From positions 1 through 10,487 of the forward strand of contig DASWRT010000011.1 of the NCBI GenBank assembly GCA_036403035.1: a DNA stretch of 10,487 bases, given 5' to 3'. Origin of the DNA: DASWRT01 sp036403035. Lineage in GTDB: Bacteria > Pseudomonadota > Alphaproteobacteria > ATCC43930 > CGMCC-115725. Positions 6,156 to 10,487 of this stretch are shown one piece after another. A model generated the notes under the pieces. That model did no database searches, had not been told where the DNA came from, and saw nothing but the letters and a program-made list of their open reading frames with translations. The number at the start of each line of letters is the position of its first letter. Positions within the stretch are counted from its first letter, which is position 1. Both the position numbers and the translations under genes were made by a program.

Positions 6156-7082
6156 ATGTCACCACCAGCACTAGGTATCCGTCCCCGCGAGGTCGCACTG
6201 CTCGTGGTCGTCGCCTTCGTCTGGGGATTCAACTTCGTCGTCATCAAGGTCGGCCTCGACGATTTCCCGCCGCTTCTGTTCTCCGCGCTGCGCTTTCTCA
6301 TCTCGGCGGTGCCGGCGGTCTTCTTCGTGCCGCGCCCGAAGGTGTCGTGGGCGTGGATACTCGCTATCGGGCTGGTCTTCGGCGTGCTGCTGTTCGGCTT
6401 CCTGTTCCTGGGAATCTATGCCGGCATGCCGCCGGGCCTCGCCTCGCTGGTCATGCAGATGCACGTCTTCTTCACCATTCTGCTCGGGGTGGTGCTGCTC
6501 GGCGAGCGTCCACCGCTGGTGCGCTGGCTTGCGGTGGCGTTCGGCTTCGCCGGCATCGGGCTGATCGCCGCGTCCGGCGGCGGCGCGGGCAACGGGGCGA
6601 GATGGACGGTGCCGCTGCTGCTCGTGCTCGCGGGGGCGCTGTCGTGGGGCGCCCACAACATCATGATGAAGAAGATGCCGGCGACCGACATGCTCGGCCT
6701 GATGGTCTGGGTGTCGCTCATCCCGCCGGTGCCGCTGATCCTGCTTTCGATCGCGGCCGACGGCTGGCCGCGGGTCATCTCCTCGGTTGCGCACCTGAGC
6801 TGGTCGGGCTTGGCGGCCGTCGCCTATACCGGGTTCATCTCCACCGTGTTCGCCTACGGTGTCTGGGGAGCGATGCTGCAGCGCCATTCGGCGGGCACCG
6901 TGGCGCCTTTCGCCCTGCTGATCCCGGTCTTCGGCCTTGGATCGGCGGCGATCTTCCTCGGCGAGAGCTTCGGACCCCTCCGCATTGTTGCGGCGGTAAT
7001 CATCCTGGCCGCCCTCGCGCTCAACGTGCTCGCGCCGTCGCTCGCGGCCCGGGCCGCCCGCGTGCGCTACCAGCGGGCGTAG
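6156..7082 (+). CDS. eamA: EamA-family exporter, O-acetylserine/cysteine exporter-like
   Basis: This 308-residue inner-membrane protein has about ten hydrophobic helices in two EamA repeats (about 13-138 and 152-292). The opening VAFVWGFNFVVIKVGL followed by PPLLFSALRF and PAVFFVPRPKV matches E. coli EamA (YdeD) closely as I remember it, as do GMPPGLASLV, FFTILLG, and the late segments YGVWGAML and PVFGLGSAA. EamA exports O-acetylserine and cysteine, relieving cysteine pathway overflow. EamA-like proteins in other species also export other small metabolites, so substrate is a family-based guess. The ATG at 6156 is preceded by AAGGA at 6141-6145; a TTG immediately upstream (6153) would add one residue and sits at slightly better spacing. 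It is divergent from the LysR-type regulator, the likely controller. A hairpin-plus-T signal follows the stop. Confidence 0.88.
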   Translation: MSPPALGIRPREVALLVVVAFVWGFNFVVIKVGLDDFPPLLFSALRFLISAVPAVFFVPRPKVSWAWILAIGLVFGVLLFGFLFLGIYAGMPPGLASLVMQMHVFFTILLGVVLLGERPPLVRWLAVAFGFAGIGLIAASGGGAGNGARWTVPLLLVLAGALSWGAHNIMMKKMPATDMLGLMVWVSLIPPVPLILLSIAADGWPRVISSVAHLSWSGLAAVAYTGFISTVFAYGVWGAMLQRHSAGTVAPFALLIPVFGLGSAAIFLGESFGPLRIVAAVIILAALALNVLAPSLAARAARVRYQRA

Positions 7083-7085
7083 TTT

Positions 7086-7117
7086 CCGGCGCTGCCGGCC
7101 GGTGCGGCTTTCCTTTT
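7086..7117 (+). terminator. Probable terminator after the EamA-like gene
   Basis: Three bases after the exporter stop there is a perfect CCGGC-GCT-GCCGG hairpin (7086-7098). Overlapping alternatives such as GCCG (7094-7097) with CGGC (7105-7108) are followed immediately by the T-rich run TTTCCTTTT (7109-7117). The stem is short but GC-rich and the T-run is unusual for this GC-rich sequence. The exact fold is uncertain. Confidence 0.4.
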
Positions 7118-7131
7118 GTGCGCTGTCTGAT

Positions 7132-7170
7132 CAGTGTGTTAATATCGAAAATATGTACTGAACAGTGTGT
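7132..7170. promoter_or_regulatory. AT-rich island with repeated CAGTGTGT, candidate control region of the Cys-hydrolase gene
   Basis: The octamer CAGTGTGT occurs at 7132-7139 and again at 7163-7170, 31 bp apart (about three turns), each followed by TAA or TTAA. The interval is AT-rich (AATATCGAAAATATG) within otherwise very GC-rich DNA. A palindrome CTGATCAG overlaps the first copy and ACTG-AA-CAGT the second. This is the only promoter-like stretch in the 271-bp gap before the hydrolase start at 7354, so it is the natural place for its promoter and operator. No confident -35/-10 pair can be assigned. Confidence 0.35.
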
Positions 7171-7353
7171 AACGCGAGCGTTGCCGTAAATTCATCGACG
7201 GATCGCCGCGGGCCGTGAGCCGCAGCGGGACCATCCGCCGGATCGGCCATTCCGATCTTTCATCGGTGAGTCTCGACGGATCGAGGTGCAGGCGGCTGCC
7301 CAGCCGCCGCGCCGCCGCTCGCGGCTGCGTCGTCGCCAGGGAGCGTGAGCAAG

Positions 7354-8640
7354 ATGGATGCCGTATTCCATGAGCTGGTTGCGGGTGCGCTGGACGAAGT
7401 GCGGCGGCGGGAGCCCGATTATCTCGCACGCTTCCCGCTGGCGTTCCCGTCCGTGTCCGAGCAGGCGGAGCGATACAGGCAGCATCCGCGCTTCGCCCGC
7501 TATCCCGCCGCGGAGATCGAGGAGGCGCTCGCGACCGGCATCGCCCATTTCGCGGGGCAGGGAGCGTCCGTGCGGGAGGTTGGCGGCGGCATTGCCGATC
7601 CGGTGGCCGAGCTGATGCTCGACAGCGTCGTCGACGCGGCGGCGGCGGAGCGCCGCGACCTCCAACTCGATCCGCGAATGCCGCAGAGCGGACGGCCGCT
7701 CGCCGAGATCCTGGCCAACGGCTACGACGAGCGGCGGACTCCCGCCGGTACGCGCTATTTCATCGGGCGGCGGGGCGATCGGCCGCTCGTGCTGGTCAAC
7801 GCCTGCGGCATTCCGCTGGCGGTGTGGTCGAAATTCCTCGGCGACCGCTCTCATGGTTTCCGCATCGTCGTCGTCGAAAGCCGCACGGCCGATGTCGTGG
7901 ACGGGGGAATGCGGGCCTATACAGATTTGACCGTCGATGCCGACGACATCGCCGCCGTGCTGGACCATGCCTCCGTCGATCAGGCCGACATACTGGGGTG
8001 GTGCAGCGGCGGCAAGCTGGCCATCGAACTGGCGAACCGCCGGCCGGAGCGGATCCGCTCGCTGGTGCTGCTGTCGATCACGCTGCGCGGCATCCGCGGC
8101 GTCGAACGCCAGCCGAACGCGTTCGAGGACAACATGGGCCAGATCTTCTCCGCGGTGTCGCAGCGCCCTACGATGGCCCGGATCTTCGCCAAGTCGTTCC
8201 AGCAGCAGGAGAAAGCGCAGTTCGTCGACTGGGCCAGCCTCGCCGACGATCCGGCCCGCCGGGCGGCGACCCTGTTCGGCATGCCGGCCAAGGAGCACGC
8301 ATCGGCCCTGACCGCGCCGATGCTGCAACCGGAATTCCTGGCGAATTACGGCCGCCGCATGACCTTCGACGAAGCCTACCCGATCGACGAGGTGCTCTCC
8401 CGTCTCAATCTGCCGGTACTGGCGATCAGCGGCGATCACGACACGGTTGTCGACAACGCGCTGACCTGCAAAGGGTTGAGGCGGTGGGGACCGCCCGCCG
8501 TCCACGCCCGCGTCAAGGGGAGCGGGCATTACGTGCACGATCTCCAATACCCCTATTTCCGGTCGATCCTGACGGATTTCCTGGCCGGCCGGGAGCCGGT
8601 CGGGTCGGCGCGGGTCGAGGTGGAGCGGCTGGAACGCTGA
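7354..8640 (+). CDS. Alpha/beta hydrolase with cysteine nucleophile and an N-terminal extra domain
   Basis: A 428-residue cytosolic protein with no signal peptide. Residues 1 to about 125 form a mainly helical, charged region I do not recognise. From about 133 an alpha/beta hydrolase fold begins: PLVLVNACGIPLAVW (144-158) gives the oxyanion-hole strand, then IVVVESR, and the nucleophile elbow LGWCSGG puts Cys217 where serine normally stands. The acid is probably Asp361 or Asp363 (ISGDHDTVV), and the base His392 (GSGHYVHD). Cysteine at this site is known in dienelactone hydrolases, PHA synthases and some NRPS/PKS thioesterases, where it favours acyl transfer. Nearby NRPS/PKS-end and transporter genes suggest a role in making or releasing a peptide or polyketide (inference). 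I prefer the ATG at 7354 (AGGGAG 10 nt upstream); a GTG at 7345 is too close to that site. It converges on the transporter gene. Confidence 0.85.
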   Translation: MDAVFHELVAGALDEVRRREPDYLARFPLAFPSVSEQAERYRQHPRFARYPAAEIEEALATGIAHFAGQGASVREVGGGIADPVAELMLDSVVDAAAAERRDLQLDPRMPQSGRPLAEILANGYDERRTPAGTRYFIGRRGDRPLVLVNACGIPLAVWSKFLGDRSHGFRIVVVESRTADVVDGGMRAYTDLTVDADDIAAVLDHASVDQADILGWCSGGKLAIELANRRPERIRSLVLLSITLRGIRGVERQPNAFEDNMGQIFSAVSQRPTMARIFAKSFQQQEKAQFVDWASLADDPARRAATLFGMPAKEHASALTAPMLQPEFLANYGRRMTFDEAYPIDEVLSRLNLPVLAISGDHDTVVDNALTCKGLRRWGPPAVHARVKGSGHYVHDLQYPYFRSILTDFLAGREPVGSARVEVERLER

Positions 8641-8641
8641 G

Positions 8642-8657
8642 GCCGGGCTGACCCGGC
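8642..8657. terminator. Perfect hairpin between convergent genes (possible bidirectional terminator)
   Basis: GCCGGG-CTGA-CCCGGC, a perfect 6-bp GC stem with a tetraloop, occupies half of the 34-bp gap between the ends of the hydrolase and the transporter genes, starting 2 nt after the hydrolase stop. It is symmetric, so it could act on both transcripts. It lacks a T-run on either side, so termination may need Rho or be inefficient. Confidence 0.45.
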
Positions 8658-8674
8658 GGCGCTGGCGGCGGGCG

Positions 8675-9970
8675 CTACGGCTCGCCGGCCGGTGCCGCCG
8701 CGACCGCGACGGGAGCGGGTGCGGCGACGCCGGCTTCGGCGCTGCCGGGGTCGCGGTGCCGGACGTGGCGGGGTGCGATCACGACGGCCGACCCTGCGAG
8801 GGTGCACGCCGCCAGCGCCACGAATGCCGGAGCATAGTGGCCGGCCGCCGAGGCGACGCCGCCGAACGTCAGCGGTCCCAGCATCACGCCGCTGATCAGG
8901 AACAGGTTCGCGCCGCTGGTCAGCGCGCCGACCTGTCCCGGCGGCGAGCGCCGTGCGACTTCGCTGAGCACCACGGGCACGAAGCCCGCCGCACTGACCC
9001 CGTACAGCGCGGCGACCGCGACGATGCCGGCGACCGGCCAGCCGGGCGTGACGGCGGCGGTGAGCACGGCGGCGCCCGTCATCGCCGCGCCGGCGACGGC
9101 CATCACCGCGTGCGAGGTAAGCAGCCGGTCCGACATCACCGCCCAACCGATCTGCCCCACGATGCCCGCCGCCTGCGAGACGCTGAACGCCAACCCGGCG
9201 GTCCCCAGCCCTAAGCCGATTTCGTCCACCAGATAGACGGTGAAGAACGAGCGGAGGCAAAGCTGCATCCCGGTGAAGATCATCGCCGCGATCAGCAGGT
9301 TCAGCATGCCCGGTACGGCGAGCAGCCGGCTGACCGGTTCGAGCGGCCGGTATTTCGCGGGTCCGGCCGTGCTCCGGCCGCCGTTGAGCCAGCCGACCGT
9401 CGGCAGCAGGACGACGCTCAGCGCCGCGCTCGCCAGGATCAGCCCAAGGATAGTTGCCTGCCATCCCATGGCGAGCACCAGGAGCGGCAGGGCGGCGCCT
9501 GCGAGCACGCCGCCGAGCGGAACCCCGGTCTGCTTGATCGACATGATGAGCCCGGCGGTGCGCGGCGACGTGCGCGGGCCGAGGATCTGCGAGCTTGCCG
9601 GGTTCATCGCGCCGTTGGCGAGCCCGATCGCCAGCGGCACCGCGACTGCCGGCCAGACGCTCGGCGCCAGCAGGCAGAGCAGTCCGGCGGCGCTGACCGC
9701 GACGCAGGCGAGGCTCAGCCCCATCCCGCCGAGCCGCCGCAGCAGCTTCGGGACCTGGAAGCTGACCACGAACGACGCGACGCAGACCAGCGGGGCATAG
9801 AAGGTGATGAGGCCGGTGGTCCAGCCGCGGTCGGCGGCGATCGTCGGCGCCAGGATCGGGGTGCAGGCGGCGAGCAGCGAGATCGTCGTCTGCACAAGGA
9901 GCGACAGCGCCACCGCCGCCGGAACGCCCCATCGGGCGGAGGGGCGGACCGGCGGCGTGTCGGTTCTCAT
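8675..9970 (-). CDS. Major facilitator superfamily (MFS) transporter, likely exporter of the cluster product
   Basis: The 431-residue protein has about twelve hydrophobic segments between residues 15 and 400, with a cytosolic central loop (about 192-215) and an unusual Ala/Pro/Val-rich tail (403-431). MFS marks include PKLLRRLGG (74-82) in the loop between helices 2 and 3, the conserved SIKQTGVPLGG (144-154) after helix 4, and the motif-A-like repeat WAVMSDRLL (276-284) at the start of the second half. Substrate cannot be read from sequence. The start ATG at 9970 lies only 11 nt after the stop of the thioesterase-domain gene on the same strand, so the two are almost certainly co-transcribed. 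Export of, or resistance to, the product of that synthetase is the natural reading (inference). No strong ribosome site is visible, fitting translational coupling. A TTG at 9979 is in frame but less likely. Confidence 0.9.
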   Translation of the reverse strand: MRTDTPPVRPSARWGVPAAVALSLLVQTTISLLAACTPILAPTIAADRGWTTGLITFYAPLVCVASFVVSFQVPKLLRRLGGMGLSLACVAVSAAGLLCLLAPSVWPAVAVPLAIGLANGAMNPASSQILGPRTSPRTAGLIMSIKQTGVPLGGVLAGAALPLLVLAMGWQATILGLILASAALSVVLLPTVGWLNGGRSTAGPAKYRPLEPVSRLLAVPGMLNLLIAAMIFTGMQLCLRSFFTVYLVDEIGLGLGTAGLAFSVSQAAGIVGQIGWAVMSDRLLTSHAVMAVAGAAMTGAAVLTAAVTPGWPVAGIVAVAALYGVSAAGFVPVVLSEVARRSPPGQVGALTSGANLFLISGVMLGPLTFGGVASAAGHYAPAFVALAACTLAGSAVVIAPRHVRHRDPGSAEAGVAAPAPVAVAAAPAGEP

Positions 9971-9981
9971 TATGCCCAACG

Positions 9982-10487
9982 TCAGCCCAGGTCGCTGGCC
10001 AGCCGCCGCGACAGGATGCTGGCTATGACGTCGACATGCGGCGGGCGGACGATCGAATCGTGCGTCGCCGGCAACGCGACCACATCGACCGGCGTGTCGA
10101 CGAACCTGTCCCAGTCGAAATCCTCGTCGCGGCTGCCCGGCTCGTGGAGCGCCCGCAGCAGCGTCATCCCGCCGGGGACGCGCGGCGGCACGTAGCGGCG
10201 CCGCAGTTCGCGGGCGTTCCGGATCAGCCGGACCATCCGCTCGATCTGCTCCTCGGAGAAAGCCGCATTGCCCGGCTGCGATACCGCGATGGCGGCGGCG
10301 ATCGTTGCAATCGTCGGCTTAAGGCCTCCCGATCCGGTGGCGGCCAATGCATCGAGGTCGACGCCCAGCGCGCCGGCTACCGCCCGGAGCGTCGCATCGT
10401 CGTCGTCCTGGTTCAGGAACCCGAGCCCCGACGGCGTGTCGATCAGCATGAGGCTGGTGGCTGGCAGCCCCGCCTCGGCGAATCGGC
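9982..10487 (-). CDS. C-terminal type I thioesterase domain of an NRPS or PKS (5' part beyond window edge)
   Basis: The frame is open to the right edge, so this is the last 167 residues of a longer protein. It reads like the second half of a release thioesterase: LMLIDTPSG with the probable catalytic Asp at visible residue 16, an acidic lid segment, then SEEQIERMVRLIRNARELRR, YVPPRVPGGMTLLRA, DFDWDRFV, and VVALPATHDSIVRPPHV with the catalytic His at visible residue 142. The TLLRA, W..., and HDSIV-PHV phrases are standard in domains that free or cyclise the finished peptide or polyketide chain. The serine elbow (GxSxG) must lie off the edge. Whether upstream domains are condensation/adenylation or ketosynthase modules cannot be seen, and a stand-alone type II thioesterase is less likely given the length before the Asp that would still be needed. 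The co-oriented MFS gene follows. Confidence 0.85.
   Translation of the reverse strand, partial: RFAEAGLPATSLMLIDTPSGLGFLNQDDDDATLRAVAGALGVDLDALAATGSGGLKPTIATIAAAIAVSQPGNAAFSEEQIERMVRLIRNARELRRRYVPPRVPGGMTLLRALHEPGSRDEDFDWDRFVDTPVDVVALPATHDSIVRPPHVDVIASILSRRLASDLG

Noticed and set aside
7192..8547. A 451-residue minus-strand frame opposite the Cys-hydrolase gene
   Set aside because: Composition (Arg, Asp, His, Gln) is that of an antisense shadow; the plus-strand frame has a complete hydrolase fold.
7354..8640. PHA synthase (PhaC), because of the Cys-containing lipase-like box
   Set aside because: PhaC is longer and has different flanking signatures; here the N-terminal region and the GWCSGG context do not match, and no phasin or phaB neighbour is seen.
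8553..9932. A 459-residue minus-strand frame overlapping the MFS gene
   Set aside because: Arg/Gly/Ala-rich shadow in another frame. The MFS frame gives coherent membrane helices and family motifs.

Overview
The window is GC-rich, with strong G/C preference at third codon positions. It looks like chromosome of an alphaproteobacterium, plausibly Rhizobiales or Sphingomonadales. The clues are the kdp layout with a 27-residue microprotein ahead of kdpF, the exporter and regulator types, and the base composition; no rRNA or other taxonomic marker is present, so this is a judgement. I see no tRNA, rRNA, CRISPR array, insertion sequence or integrase.

Left (1-2270): the 5' part of a high-affinity potassium pump operon on the minus strand. 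Reading leftward it runs microprotein (27 aa), kdpF (29 aa), kdpA (569 aa), and the first 24 codons of kdpB at the window edge. Gaps are only 10, 9 and 15 nt, so this is one transcription unit. Its upstream region holds three copies of the heptamer TTTATAT in helical register (11 and 33 bp apart), a good candidate binding site for the OmpR-family regulator KdpE.

Middle (2400-7120): a small cysteine-containing lipoprotein with less GC-biased codons than its neighbours; an exported serine hydrolase of the class C beta-lactamase/esterase fold; a lumazine-synthase-like protein whose C-terminal half resembles the archaeal type; and a divergent pair consisting of a LysR-type regulator and an EamA-like O-acetylserine/cysteine exporter. 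A clean dyad (CTATTC-N11-GAATAG) lies between this pair, which suggests the regulator controls the exporter.

Right (7130-10487): probably the edge of a peptide or polyketide biosynthetic gene cluster. On the minus strand, the last 167 residues of a protein ending in a type I thioesterase domain (NRPS or PKS release domain) enter from the right edge, followed 11 nt later by an MFS transporter that likely exports the product. Convergent to these, on the plus strand, is an alpha/beta hydrolase with cysteine at the nucleophile position (GWCSGG) and an extra N-terminal domain. It could be an accessory acyl-transfer or hydrolysis enzyme of the same cluster. The convergent 3' ends share a perfect short hairpin.

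The most original points are the kdp operator geometry, the archaeal-like lumazine synthase paralogue, and the cysteine hydrolase next to the biosynthetic cluster. No single sequence here proves a new system.
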